Source: Actinomadura bangladeshensis (GTDB taxonomy: Bacteria > Actinomycetota > Actinomycetes > Streptosporangiales > Streptosporangiaceae). From it: a stretch of DNA of 61,558 bases. The notes below the pieces were generated by a model. It had not been told where the DNA came from and did not search any database. It was given only the letters and a program-made list of their open reading frames with translations. Position numbers and translations under genes: made by a program. The stretch lies in contig NZ_SMJW01000011.1 of NCBI RefSeq assembly GCF_004348335.1, forward strand, positions 1 through 61,558, read 5' to 3'. How positions within the stretch are numbered: position 1 is the first letter of the stretch; each line of letters starts with the position of its first letter. Below, piece by piece: positions 1-8,630 of the stretch.

Positions 1-1014
1 CTCGTCGCCCGCGGGCGGCGCCGGCGCGCCGCCCGGCGCCGCCTCGTCATGCTGACGCTGGCGCTGCTCGCCGCCGCCGCGTTCGCCGTGACGCTCATGG
101 CCGGGCACACCTTCTACCCGCCCGGCGACGTGGTCCGCGTCGTGCTCGGCGAGCAGGTGCCGGGCGCGTCCTTCACGGTCGGACGGCTGCGGCTGCCGCG
201 GGCCGTCCTCGCCGTCGTCGCCGGATTCTCCTTCGGGCTGGCCGGCGTGACGTTCCAGACCATGCTGCGCAACCCGCTCGCCAGCCCCGACATCATCGGC
301 ATCAGCGCGGGGGCGGGCGCCGCCGCGTCCATCGCGATCGTCGTGTTCTCCCTCGGCGGGACGCAGGTGTCGGTCTTCGCGATCGCCGCCGCGATCGGCG
401 TCGCCGTGCTGATGTACGTGCTGGCGTTCCGGGACGGCGTCGCCGGCACCCGGCTCATCCTGATCGGCATCGGGGTCGCCGCGATCGGCGACGGCATCAC
501 CTCCTACGTGCTGTCCCGGGCCGCCGAATGGGACCTCCAGGAGGCCACCCGCTGGCTGGCCGGCAGCCTCAACGGCGCGACCTGGGCGCAGGTGCTGCCC
601 GCCCTCGTCGCGCTCGCCGCCCTCGGGCCCGCGCTGCTGTCCCTCGCGCGCGACCTGTCGGCGATGCAGCTCGGGGACGACACGGCGTCCGCGCTCGGCG
701 TCCGGGTCGAGCGCACCCGCGTCGCCGTGATCGTCGCCGCCGCCGGGCTGATCGCGTTCGCCACCGCGGCGGCCGGGCCGATCGCGTTCGTGGCGTTCCT
801 GTCCGGCCCGATCGCGGCGCGGCTGCTCGGCACCGGCGGGTCCCTGCTCGTCCCGGCCGGGCTCGTCGGCGCGCTGCTCGTCCTCGTCGCCGACTTCACC
901 GGCCAGTTCGCGCTCGGCACCCGCTACCCGGTCGGCGTCGTCACCGGCGTCCTCGGCGCGCCCTACCTCGTCTACCTGATCGTCCGCACCCACCGGTCCG
1001 GAGGCTCGCTGTGA
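1..1014 (+). CDS. FecCD-type iron-siderophore ABC permease (5' partial)
   Basis: This is the membrane permease of a ferric-siderophore or cobalamin-type ABC importer (FecCD/BtuC family). The frame is already open at base 1 and reads an arginine-rich stretch before the first methionine at base 49, as is usual just before TM1 of this family, so the true start probably lies left of the window. From the methionine 321 residues are visible. The family signature is present: GLAGVTFQTMLRNPLASPDI, then GISAGAGAAA, and the C-terminal PIAFVAFLSGPIAARLLG that contacts the ATPase. About eight to ten hydrophobic segments can be seen. The stop overlaps the GTG start of the ATPase gene (GTGA), so the two are co-translated. 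The cognate binding protein and a partner permease are probably upstream. The substrate is inferred from family only. Confidence 0.93.
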   Translation, partial: LVARGRRRRAARRRLVMLTLALLAAAAFAVTLMAGHTFYPPGDVVRVVLGEQVPGASFTVGRLRLPRAVLAVVAGFSFGLAGVTFQTMLRNPLASPDIIGISAGAGAAASIAIVVFSLGGTQVSVFAIAAAIGVAVLMYVLAFRDGVAGTRLILIGIGVAAIGDGITSYVLSRAAEWDLQEATRWLAGSLNGATWAQVLPALVALAALGPALLSLARDLSAMQLGDDTASALGVRVERTRVAVIVAAAGLIAFATAAAGPIAFVAFLSGPIAARLLGTGGSLLVPAGLVGALLVLVADFTGQFALGTRYPVGVVTGVLGAPYLVYLIVRTHRSGGSL

Positions 1015-1835
1015 CCACGTCCCACACCCTCGCCGCCGAGCGGCTCACGCTCGGGTACGGCGACCGCGCCGTCATCGAGTCCCTCGACCTGGCCGTCCCG
1101 GCCGGCGTGGTCACGGCCATCGTCGGCGCCAACGCCTGCGGGAAGTCGACGCTGCTGCGCTCCCTGTCCCGGCTGCTCGCGCCCCGCGCCGGACGCGTCG
1201 TCCTGGACGGCCGGGAGGTGCACCGCACGCCCGCCAAGGAGATGGCCCGCACGCTCGGGCTGCTGCCGCAGTCGCCGGTCGCGCCCGAGGGCATCACCGT
1301 GCTCGACCTCGTCTGCCGCGGTCGCCACCCCCACCAGGGCATCTTCTCCCGGTGGAACGCCGGGGACGACGCCGCCGTCGCCGCCGCCCTGGAGGCGACC
1401 CGGACCGCCGACCTCGCCGACCGCAGCGTCGACGAGCTGTCCGGCGGGCAGCGCCAGCGGGTCTGGATCGCCATGGCGCTGGCCCAGGAGACCGACCTGC
1501 TCCTGCTGGACGAGCCGACCACCTTCCTCGACGCCAGCCACCAGGTCGACGTCCTCGACCTGCTCACCGACCTGAACCGCACCCGCGGCACCACCATCGT
1601 GATGGTGCTGCACGACCTCAACCTCGCCGCCCGCTACGCCGACCACCTCATCGCCCTCGCCGGCGGCCGGCTGCACGCCTGCGGCGCGCCCGCCGACGTC
1701 CTCACCGAGGAGGTCGTCCGGGCGGTCTTCGACCTCGACAGCCGCATCATCGAGGACCCGGTCTCCGGACGGCCCCTGATGCTGCCCATCGGCCGGCACC
1801 ACGTCCGGCCGCACGCGCGGCAGGCCCCCGGCTGA
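1011..1835 (+). CDS. Iron-siderophore ABC transporter ATP-binding protein
   Basis: This is the cytoplasmic ATPase (274 aa, FepC/FhuC type) that energises the preceding permease. Visible motifs are Walker A GANACGKST (about residues 38-46), Q-loop LLPQSP, signature LSGGQRQRVWIAMALAQ, Walker B LLLLDEPTTFLD, and the H-loop in VMVLHDLNLAARYADH. The Walker A contains an unusual Cys where Gly is common, but the GKST core is intact. The GTG start overlaps the permease stop by four bases, which suits a two-gene unit. Length is normal for the family. No gene follows on this strand; a convergent operon ends 54 bases downstream. Confidence 0.95.
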   Translation: MTTSHTLAAERLTLGYGDRAVIESLDLAVPAGVVTAIVGANACGKSTLLRSLSRLLAPRAGRVVLDGREVHRTPAKEMARTLGLLPQSPVAPEGITVLDLVCRGRHPHQGIFSRWNAGDDAAVAAALEATRTADLADRSVDELSGGQRQRVWIAMALAQETDLLLLDEPTTFLDASHQVDVLDLLTDLNRTRGTTIVMVLHDLNLAARYADHLIALAGGRLHACGAPADVLTEEVVRAVFDLDSRIIEDPVSGRPLMLPIGRHHVRPHARQAPG

Positions 1836-1888
1836 CCGCCCCGCCCGCATCCACGACGAACCGGCGGAACGGCCGCCGCTCCGGACGG

Positions 1889-3145
1889 TTACCGGCGGAG
1901 CGAGATGTGCACGTCGCCGTCGTCCGGGCCGACCGCGTCCAGCATATTGCTGGGGATGCGGAACACGCGGCCCGGTGCCGCAGGCCACGGCAGGCGGCGT
2001 TCGGCGACGGTGCGGCCGTTCTGGGTGACGGTGACGCGGGGGAAGGGCACGAACTCCTCCACCCAGGCCAGCAGCCGCCCGCGGGCGGGGCCGCGCTCGC
2101 CGGGCCGGTACGCCGACGGGGAGATCCAGCGCAGCGGCTCGTCCGCCACGATCCGCACCGCACCGCCGGAGCTCTTCTTCCCGGCCAGATGGTCGAGGAC
2201 GCTCCGGGCGACGTGCGCGCCGTCGATGGCCGCGATGTCCGCGGTGTCCACGGGGTGCAGCATGTTGCCCGCCGCGAACACCGCCGGGCGGCTCGTGCGC
2301 AGCGCGCCGTCGACGGCCGGGCCGAGCGTGCCGGGGTCGAGGTCGAGGCCACCGGAGCGGACGAGTTCGTTGTCGGGAATCCAGTCCCCGGTGAACACGA
2401 CCGTGTCGCAGGGCACGACGTGGCGCCGTCCGGTGCCGGTGTCCTCGATCTGCACGGCCTCCACGCGGTGCTTGCCGATGACCCGGGTGACGCGGGTGCG
2501 GGTGCGCAGCGGCACGCGCAGCCCGAGCCGCCCGGCGACGGGGAGCGCCGCGTACGCCTCGCCGTGCGGACGCTCCGAGGTCATGAGGACGGTGCGGCAG
2601 CCCGCCTCGCGCAGCGTCAGCACCGCCGACCAGCTCACCAGCTCGCTGCCGACGATGACCGCGCGGCGGCCCGGCCTGCGGTGCCGCAGGTGGACGAGGT
2701 TCTGCAGGTGGCCGGTGGTGTAGACGCCGTCCGGGCGGTCACCGGGCACCAGCCGCGCCGTGCGCGGCCGCTCCCGGGCGCCCGTCGCCAGCACCACCGC
2801 CCCGGCGCGGACCTCGTACAGGCCGTCCGGCGCGGTGACCTCCAGCGCCCCGTCCGGGGTCCAGCCGGTCACCATCGCGCCGGTGCGGATCTCGGCGCCC
2901 GCCCGCGCCGCGCTCTCGGCCATGCGGCGCGCGTAGTCCGGCCCGGTCAGGACGCGGTGCAGGTCGCGGACCCCGAAACCGGTGTGGGCGCAGTGCCGCG
3001 GGATGCCCCCGGCGTGCCGCTCCCGTTCCAGGACGAGCGGCCGGCCGGGAACCGCCCCCGCGAGCTCCCGGGCGGCGCGCAGCCCCGCCGGGCCCCCGCC
3101 GACGATGGCCACCGCGGGCGTCAGCCGGGTGCGCGTCGTGCTCAT
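1889..3145 (-). CDS. NAD(P)/FAD-dependent oxidoreductase (GlpB/HcnB-like flavoprotein)
   Basis: A 418-aa two-dinucleotide-binding flavoprotein. The FAD site is at the N terminus (VAIVGGGPAGLRAARELA, about residues 12-29). A second nucleotide fold (AVIVGSELVSWSAVLTLREA) follows in the middle, and the C-terminal FAD-contact segment VFAAGNMLHPVD is present. A further domain of about 95 residues at the C terminus is not part of the basic reductase fold. The gene is last in the operon and overlaps the GlpA-like gene (ATGA at 3142-3145). In related operons such a protein pairs with the BFD-containing dehydrogenase as an electron-transfer subunit. That role is inferred from context; the electron acceptor is unknown. 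The cysteine-rich third subunit often seen beside such pairs is not present. Confidence 0.85.
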   Translation of the reverse strand: MSTTRTRLTPAVAIVGGGPAGLRAARELAGAVPGRPLVLERERHAGGIPRHCAHTGFGVRDLHRVLTGPDYARRMAESAARAGAEIRTGAMVTGWTPDGALEVTAPDGLYEVRAGAVVLATGARERPRTARLVPGDRPDGVYTTGHLQNLVHLRHRRPGRRAVIVGSELVSWSAVLTLREAGCRTVLMTSERPHGEAYAALPVAGRLGLRVPLRTRTRVTRVIGKHRVEAVQIEDTGTGRRHVVPCDTVVFTGDWIPDNELVRSGGLDLDPGTLGPAVDGALRTSRPAVFAAGNMLHPVDTADIAAIDGAHVARSVLDHLAGKKSSGGAVRIVADEPLRWISPSAYRPGERGPARGRLLAWVEEFVPFPRVTVTQNGRTVAERRLPWPAAPGRVFRIPSNMLDAVGPDDGDVHISLRR

Positions 3146-4605
3146 CGTTCGCCTTCCTCGTCGGTCGCCCCGGCGGATCCCAGGCCGTTTCCCCCGTTGC
3201 GGGCCCGCAGGCCGTCCGCCAGCATCCCGGCGACGTTCGCGCCGCAGTAGAAGCCCTGGCAGCGCCCGTTCATCGCGCGGGTGCGGCGGCGCAGCCCGTC
3301 CATGTCGCCCGGTGGGATCGTGCTCGCGAGCGCGTCGCGGATCTCGCCGCGGGTGACCCGCTCGCAGAAGCACACGATCGTGCCGTACTCCGGGTCGGCG
3401 GCGATGCGCTCCGCGTCCGCGTACGGGCGGGTGAACGCCTCGCCGATGTTGGGCATGCGCGGCGGGTCGGGCAGGTCGGTGCGCTCGTCCAGCTCCAGGC
3501 CCGCTTCGCCCAGCAGGTCGAGCAGATGCCGGGCGACGGCCATGCTGGACGTCAGGCCGGTGGAGCGGATGCCTCCGGCGACGGCGTAGCGGCGCTCGGC
3601 GTCCACGTCGATGGTGTAGTCGGAGACGTCGCTGGCCGCGCGCAGCCCCGCGTAGGTCGCGGTGACCTCCTCTTCCAGCAGCCGCGGCATGATCCGCTCC
3701 CCGCGCTCCAGCAGGAACGCGTAGCCGTCCTCGGTGGTCGAGGTGTCGGCGCGGTCGGTCATGTCCTCGGCGGTCGGGCCGAGCATCACGTTGCCGTAGA
3801 TCGTCGGGCTGATCAGCACGCCTTTGCCGAGCTTGGACGGCACCGGCAGGACGATCCGGTCCACCAGCGGACGCGCCTGCTTGTCGTAGACGAGCAGTTC
3901 GCCGCGCCGCGGATGCAGGTGGAACCGGTCGTGCCCGAACTGCGCGTCCAGCACGTCGCCGCCGAGCCCGGCCGCGTTGACGACCCACCGCGCGCGGACG
4001 TCGCCGCCGCCGGTGTGCAGGACGGTCGCGTCCGGCCCCGCCGTGACGGACTCGACGCGGTGCGAGCGCAGCAGCCGCACGCCGCGCCGGACCGCGTCGG
4101 TCGCCAGCGCGAGCGTGGTCGTCCAGGTGCAGATGATCGACTCGCCCGGCACGGTCAGCCCGCCGAGCGCGCCGGGCCCGAGCGAGGGGACCTGCCGGTA
4201 CACCTCGTCCGGGCCGACGATCTCGCTCTCGGCGTAGCCGTTCTTCTCCGCCTTGGCCTTCAGGCCGGGCAGCGCGGCGAGCTGCTCGTCGTCCCAGGCG
4301 ACCAGCAGCGCGCCGGTCGGCTCGTAGGGGATGCCGGTGCGGTCGGCGTAGTCCTTGAGCAGCCGGTACCCCTCGGCGACCAGGCGCGCCTCCAGGGTGC
4401 CGGGGGTGGCGTCGAAGCCGGTGTGCAGGATCGCCGTGTTCGCCTTGCTGGTGCCGTCGCCGACGTCGCAGCGGGCGTCCAGCAGGACGACGTCGAGCCG
4501 GTGCCCCGCCAGGGCGCGGGCGATCGCCGAGCCGACGACGCCCGCGCCGATCACCGCGACGTCCGCGACCCGCTGATCCGGCGGCGCGGTCTGCGGTGTG
4601 CTCAC
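3142..4605 (-). CDS. GlpA-like FAD-dependent glycerol-3-phosphate-type dehydrogenase with BFD [2Fe-2S] domain
   Basis: A 487-aa DAO-family flavoprotein. The N terminus carries the FAD motif VIGAGVVGSAIARALAG, followed by GTSKANTAILHTGFDA, a segment typical of GlpA/LhgO-type enzymes. The C-terminal 80 residues hold a BFD-like [2Fe-2S] domain with the pattern CFCERVT ... RCQGFYCG (four cysteines). It probably oxidises the phosphorylated product of the neighbouring FGGY kinase, giving a dihydroxyacetone-phosphate-like ketone. The GTG start at 4605 overlaps the kinase stop (GTGA) and its own stop overlaps the next start, so the genes are tightly coupled. Glycerol 3-phosphate as substrate is the family default. 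The kinase active site next door leaves this open. Confidence 0.88.
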   Translation of the reverse strand: MSTPQTAPPDQRVADVAVIGAGVVGSAIARALAGHRLDVVLLDARCDVGDGTSKANTAILHTGFDATPGTLEARLVAEGYRLLKDYADRTGIPYEPTGALLVAWDDEQLAALPGLKAKAEKNGYAESEIVGPDEVYRQVPSLGPGALGGLTVPGESIICTWTTTLALATDAVRRGVRLLRSHRVESVTAGPDATVLHTGGGDVRARWVVNAAGLGGDVLDAQFGHDRFHLHPRRGELLVYDKQARPLVDRIVLPVPSKLGKGVLISPTIYGNVMLGPTAEDMTDRADTSTTEDGYAFLLERGERIMPRLLEEEVTATYAGLRAASDVSDYTIDVDAERRYAVAGGIRSTGLTSSMAVARHLLDLLGEAGLELDERTDLPDPPRMPNIGEAFTRPYADAERIAADPEYGTIVCFCERVTRGEIRDALASTIPPGDMDGLRRRTRAMNGRCQGFYCGANVAGMLADGLRARNGGNGLGSAGATDEEGER

Positions 4606-6035
4606 TTCTTCTCCCTTCCGATCGCGGTGCTCTCGACGGCGTCCCGCCACCGCGCGCGGAACTCGGCGGCCCGGCCGGCGTCCATCCGCGGCGTGTAGGA
4701 GGTGTCCGGCGCCCACCCGACGATCGCCTCGGGCAGCGGCAGCGCCGGGTCGGCGGCGCTGCGGGCGAACGCCACGGCCCCGAGCGCGGTGGCGTGCTCG
4801 GACGGGAACACCTCGACCGGCGTCTGCAGCAGGTCGGCGACCGCCTGCATCAGGACGCGGCTGCGGGTGAGGCCGCCGTCGACGCGCAGCCGCGGCAGGG
4901 CGGCGCCGGTGTCGCGGGCCGTGCAGTCGGCCAGCTCGGCGACCTGCGCGGCGATGCCGTCGAGCACCGCCTTGACCAGGTGCCCGGCCGTGCTGGACAG
5001 CGTCATGCCGGTGAACGACGCGGTCGCCTCCGGCGCCCACCACGGCGCCGACAGCCCGGCCAGCGCCGGCACGCACAGCACGCCGTCGGCGTCCGGCGCG
5101 GCGACCCGGTCGAGCTCGGGCGCGCCGCCCACCAGGCCGAGGTCCGCCAGCCAGCGCACCGCCGAGGCGGCGGTCGGGACCTGGCCGTCCAGGCAGTAGG
5201 ACGTCTCGCCGCGCACCCGCCACGCCACCGACGCCGCCAGCCCCGAACCGGACCGGGCGGGCGCCGTGCCCATGTTGGCCAGCAGGAACGCGCCGGTGCC
5301 GAACGTGCACTTGGCCTCGCCCGGCTCCAGGCACCGCTGCGCCAGCAGCGCGGCCTGCTGGTCCACGACCAGGCCGCCCACCGCGGCCCGGCCGCCGAAC
5401 GCGGTCGTCTCGCCGACGATCTCGTCGCAGGCCGCGATGTGCGGCAGCCGCTCGTCCCCGAGCCCGAACACCTCCAGCAGCTCGGGGCTCCAGGCGGCCG
5501 TGTCCAGGTCGGTGATCAGCGAGCGGGACGCCGTCGACACGTCCGTGACGAACTCGCCGGTGAGCCGGTGCAGCAGCCAGGTGTCGGACGTGGTGACGAC
5601 GCCGTCGCGGGTGAGCCGGTCGCGGATCCAGCGCATCTTCGGCGCCGAGAAGTACGGGTCGAGTACCAGGCCGGTGCGCCGGGCCACCAGGTCCGCGGAC
5701 TCCGCGCGCTCGGCGCAGATCTCCGCGGACCTGCGGTCCTGCCACACGATCGCGGGCGTGAGCGGCTCGCCGGTGGCGGGGTCCCAGGCCAGGACGGTCT
5801 CGCCCTGGTTGGCCAGGGTCACGCAGTCGACCCGGGCCCCCGCCTCGGCGACGGCGCGCCGCCCGGACTCCAGGACCGAGTCCAGGAGCTCCATGGGGTC
5901 CTGCTCGACCCCGCCACCCGACAGGTAGCGGGGTCGCACCGGCAGTTCCACCACGCTCAGGACGCGGTCGGAGCCGTCCACGACCATGGCCTTGGTACCC
6001 GAAGTGCCCTGGTCGATGGCCAGCACGGTGGTCAC
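4602..6035 (-). CDS. FGGY-family carbohydrate kinase, glycerol-kinase-like
   Basis: A 477-aa sugar/polyol kinase. The N terminus has the phosphate-binding DQGTSGTKA (residues 8-16). The C-terminal half has FGTGAFLLAN and LRVDGGLTRSRVLMQ (adenosine-binding region). Compared with glycerol kinases, the tryptophan in IVWQDRR, the tyrosine in DPYFSAPKMRW and the aspartate in VDQQAALL are conserved. The family segment NQRET, however, reads NQGET, so the Arg that holds glycerol hydroxyls is missing. The start is GTG at 6035, chosen because it begins exactly at the conserved N terminus and overlaps the permease stop. It probably phosphorylates a polyol or related compound imported by the APC permease. 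Calling it GlpK would over-reach. Confidence 0.9.
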   Translation of the reverse strand: MTTVLAIDQGTSGTKAMVVDGSDRVLSVVELPVRPRYLSGGGVEQDPMELLDSVLESGRRAVAEAGARVDCVTLANQGETVLAWDPATGEPLTPAIVWQDRRSAEICAERAESADLVARRTGLVLDPYFSAPKMRWIRDRLTRDGVVTTSDTWLLHRLTGEFVTDVSTASRSLITDLDTAAWSPELLEVFGLGDERLPHIAACDEIVGETTAFGGRAAVGGLVVDQQAALLAQRCLEPGEAKCTFGTGAFLLANMGTAPARSGSGLAASVAWRVRGETSYCLDGQVPTAASAVRWLADLGLVGGAPELDRVAAPDADGVLCVPALAGLSAPWWAPEATASFTGMTLSSTAGHLVKAVLDGIAAQVAELADCTARDTGAALPRLRVDGGLTRSRVLMQAVADLLQTPVEVFPSEHATALGAVAFARSAADPALPLPEAIVGWAPDTSYTPRMDAGRAAEFRARWRDAVESTAIGREKK

Positions 6036-7582
6036 GGACGGCCTCCGGTGGCCTGCGTCGGCTGACCGGGGGCGTCCTCGTCCAGGACCTTGTCGATGTC
6101 GTGCATGTCGGGCATGGTGAGCCCCTTGGTGCCGTGCCGGATCAGCAGGTACGCCAAGTAGACCGCACCGATCGCCGACATCACCGCGACGTAGCGCCAA
6201 GGCTCGGCGAAGGACGAGTCACGGAAGATCAGCAGCTCGTAGACCAGCCAGCCGACCGCCACGACCAGCACCGGGATCTCCCAGCGGCCGAGGTCGAAGC
6301 CCTTGGACGGCGGCAGGCTCCGCCGCTTGGCCAGGTACAGCGCCACCGTCGCCGCGTAGATGATCGCGGGCAGCAGCGTCGCCGCCGAGAACAGCGAGAA
6401 CAGCGCCTGCGTGGAGCGGGCGAACAGCGCCAGCAGGATCTGCGCGACCACGAACATGAACACGGCCGCGTTCATCGGGGTGCCGGTCGAGGGGTGGATG
6501 CGGCGCAGCAGCTGCCAGCCGGGGAACCGCTTGTCCCGCGACATCGCCCAGACCAGCCGGGCCCCGCTCAGCGAGATCACGAGCCCGCAGGAGAAGATCG
6601 AGATCACGACGAGGACGAGCAGGCCCTTGCCGACGTAGGAGCCGAGCACCCGGGTGATGACGTCCGCGACCGGGGTGTCGGACTGCGCCAGCGCGGACGG
6701 GTTCTCCGCCAGCGCCGTCACCGCGATCAGGAACAGCATGCCGAGCACACCGAGGCCGATGACGGCCTGCGCCATCGCCTTCGGCACCACGCGCGCCGGG
6801 TCCTTGGTCTCCTCCGCCAGGTTCGCCGCCGACTCGAAGCCGACGATGGTGAACGCGCCGAGCAGGAAGCCGAGCGCCCACGGCCCGACCGAGGTGGCAC
6901 CGCCGAGCGAGAAGTAGCCGTCGCTCGCGACGTCGCCCTTGCTGAACAGGGTGCCGAAGTCCAGGTCGCCGGTGAACGCGCCGACCGCGAACAGCAGCAC
7001 GGTCAGCGACACCATGCCGATCAGCTGGATGGTGACCGCGACGGTGTTGACCCGCTGCGTCGCGCGGGTCGACAGGGCGACCAGGATCGCCTGCAGGAGC
7101 ACCACCACGGCGGTGATGACCCACGCGTTCTGGCTGGTGCCCTCGTACTGGAACAGCACCGGCAGGATCGTCGCGGCGATCGTGTAGTCGACGGCGACGA
7201 CCACGACGCCGAGGAACATGAACGAGATCCAGCCCATGATCCAGCCCAGCACCGGGTTGGCCAGCCGGGACGTCCACTGGTAGGCGTAGCCGCTGACCGG
7301 GATGCGGGCGGCGAGCGCGCCGAAGATCAGCGCCACGCTCAGCTGCCCGACCACCACGATCGGCCAGGTCCAGATGCCGAGCGGGCCGGAGCTCTGCAGC
7401 ACCGACCCGTAGGCGGTGAAGATCCCGGTCGCAATCGACACGAACCCGAACGCCACCGCGAACGAGGCGTACCAGCCGAGCTCGCGCTTGACCTCCTGCG
7501 CGTAACCGAATTCCGAGAGCCCGTCACCGGACGCCGGCGGACCCGCCGCCGTGCCGCGCGACGGCGTGGAAGAATCGGTCAT
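6032..7582 (-). CDS. APC-superfamily permease
   Basis: A 516-aa integral membrane transporter of the amino acid/polyamine/organocation superfamily with about twelve hydrophobic helices. The N-terminal LGWYASFAVAFGFVSIATG, and the segment GFESAANLAEETKDPARVVP after the sixth helix, are typical of the amino-acid/choline/ethanolamine branch. The N and C termini are hydrophilic and cytoplasmic. It is the second gene of the DeoR operon and supplies the kinase and dehydrogenase downstream. That is unusual, because glycerol operons normally use an aquaglyceroporin or an ABC/PTS importer. Substrate is therefore unknown. An amino alcohol or amino polyol is a guess from the transporter family only. Confidence 0.9.
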   Translation of the reverse strand: MTDSSTPSRGTAAGPPASGDGLSEFGYAQEVKRELGWYASFAVAFGFVSIATGIFTAYGSVLQSSGPLGIWTWPIVVVGQLSVALIFGALAARIPVSGYAYQWTSRLANPVLGWIMGWISFMFLGVVVVAVDYTIAATILPVLFQYEGTSQNAWVITAVVVLLQAILVALSTRATQRVNTVAVTIQLIGMVSLTVLLFAVGAFTGDLDFGTLFSKGDVASDGYFSLGGATSVGPWALGFLLGAFTIVGFESAANLAEETKDPARVVPKAMAQAVIGLGVLGMLFLIAVTALAENPSALAQSDTPVADVITRVLGSYVGKGLLVLVVISIFSCGLVISLSGARLVWAMSRDKRFPGWQLLRRIHPSTGTPMNAAVFMFVVAQILLALFARSTQALFSLFSAATLLPAIIYAATVALYLAKRRSLPPSKGFDLGRWEIPVLVVAVGWLVYELLIFRDSSFAEPWRYVAVMSAIGAVYLAYLLIRHGTKGLTMPDMHDIDKVLDEDAPGQPTQATGGRP

Positions 7583-7657
7583 TGATCGTCTCCTTGGTTC
7601 ATGAGGGGTTGGCGATCGGGCCGGGCGACGTGGCAGCGCCGCCCGGCCACCGTGAAC

Positions 7658-8431
7658 TCACCCGGTCGCCACGATGAGGCCGCCGGAGTCCTCCAGGGCC
7701 TCGCGCAGTGCCGGGGACGGCATCTCGTCGGTGATCAGTCCATCGAAGTCGTCCAGGCCGCACACCCGGTGCGCCGCGACGCGGCCGAGCTTGCGCGAGT
7801 CGGCGAGCACGTACGAGCGCACCGTGTTCGCGATCATCACGCGGCGGGTGGCGACCTCGTCCAGGTGGTAGTCGGTCAGGCCCGCCGCGACGTCCACCCC
7901 GCCGGAGCCGAGGAACGCCACGTCCGCGTTCAGGTCGGCGAAGAACCCCGCGGTATCCGCGCCCGAGCAGGCCAGGTCCCCGGGGCGCAGCCGCCCGCCC
8001 GCCACCAGCACCTCGACCCGCGGCCGTCCGGCCAGTTCCGCGGCCGCCAGCAGCGAGCACGTCGCGACCACGCCGTAGTGGTCCTGCGGCAGCGCCCGCG
8101 CCGCCTCCAGCGCGGTGGTCCCCACATCGATGATCAGGGTCTGCCCCGGCCGCACCAGCTCGGCGGCCGCGCGCCCGATGGCCGCCTTGGCCTCCCGGTC
8201 GGTGCCGGAGCGCTCGGCGAACGGCGCCTCCTCGCCCGACCCGCCGACGACGCTGGTCGCCCCGCCGTGCACCCGCACCAGCGACCCGCGCCGCTCCAGC
8301 GCCACCAGGTCGCGCCGGACCGTCTCGGCGGACACGCCGAGCATCGCCGCGAACTCCTCGGTGCGCACCACGGACCGGTCGCGCAGCGCCTCCCGGATCC
8401 GCCGGTGCCGCTCAGGCGCGAGCACGGCCAC
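7658..8431 (-). CDS. DeoR/GlpR-family transcriptional regulator
   Basis: A 257-aa repressor-type regulator. The N-terminal helix-turn-helix spans about residues 20-50 (VRTEEFAAMLGVSAETVRRD) and is the DeoR signature. The C-terminal sugar-phosphate isomerase-like sensor domain has the DVGTTALEAARAL and LGSGGVD motifs. Such proteins usually release DNA on binding a phosphorylated intermediate. Here that would be the product of the FGGY kinase encoded downstream. It is the first gene of the operon (75-base gap to the permease), so it is probably autoregulated. The AT-rich spacer upstream (8460-8498) is the likely operator/promoter. Confidence 0.93.
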   Translation of the reverse strand: MAVLAPERHRRIREALRDRSVVRTEEFAAMLGVSAETVRRDLVALERRGSLVRVHGGATSVVGGSGEEAPFAERSGTDREAKAAIGRAAAELVRPGQTLIIDVGTTALEAARALPQDHYGVVATCSLLAAAELAGRPRVEVLVAGGRLRPGDLACSGADTAGFFADLNADVAFLGSGGVDVAAGLTDYHLDEVATRRVMIANTVRSYVLADSRKLGRVAAHRVCGLDDFDGLITDEMPSPALREALEDSGGLIVATG

Positions 8432-8630
8432 TGACCGACTTTGTGGAAGATTGACCGAACATATGGGGAAGTGTGCATAAGTATGGACTTTTAGTCAAGA
8501 CAACCCCAGGTCACGGGCCTGCAACGACCTCCGGCCGCCCCTGACGCGACCTCTGCCGGGCCTTCGCGCGTCCCGGTCGAACCGGCCCGCCCGGCGGCCC
8601 GTCCTACAGAGGGTCGAGCGCGGGGGAGCC
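8432..8630. promoter_or_regulatory. AT-rich divergent intergenic region with CATA/TATG dyads (candidate DeoR operator)
   Basis: This 199-base gap separates deoR (minus) from the VanJ-like gene (plus). Bases 8440-8500 are much richer in A+T than the surroundings. They hold CATATG at 8460-8465 and the dyad CATA-AG-TATG at 8476-8485. A TTGACT hexamer (minus strand, 8493-8498) may be a -35 for deoR, but no well-spaced -10 was identified. The remaining 130 bases toward the plus-strand gene show no clear element. Operator function is inference from position and symmetry. Confidence 0.4.
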
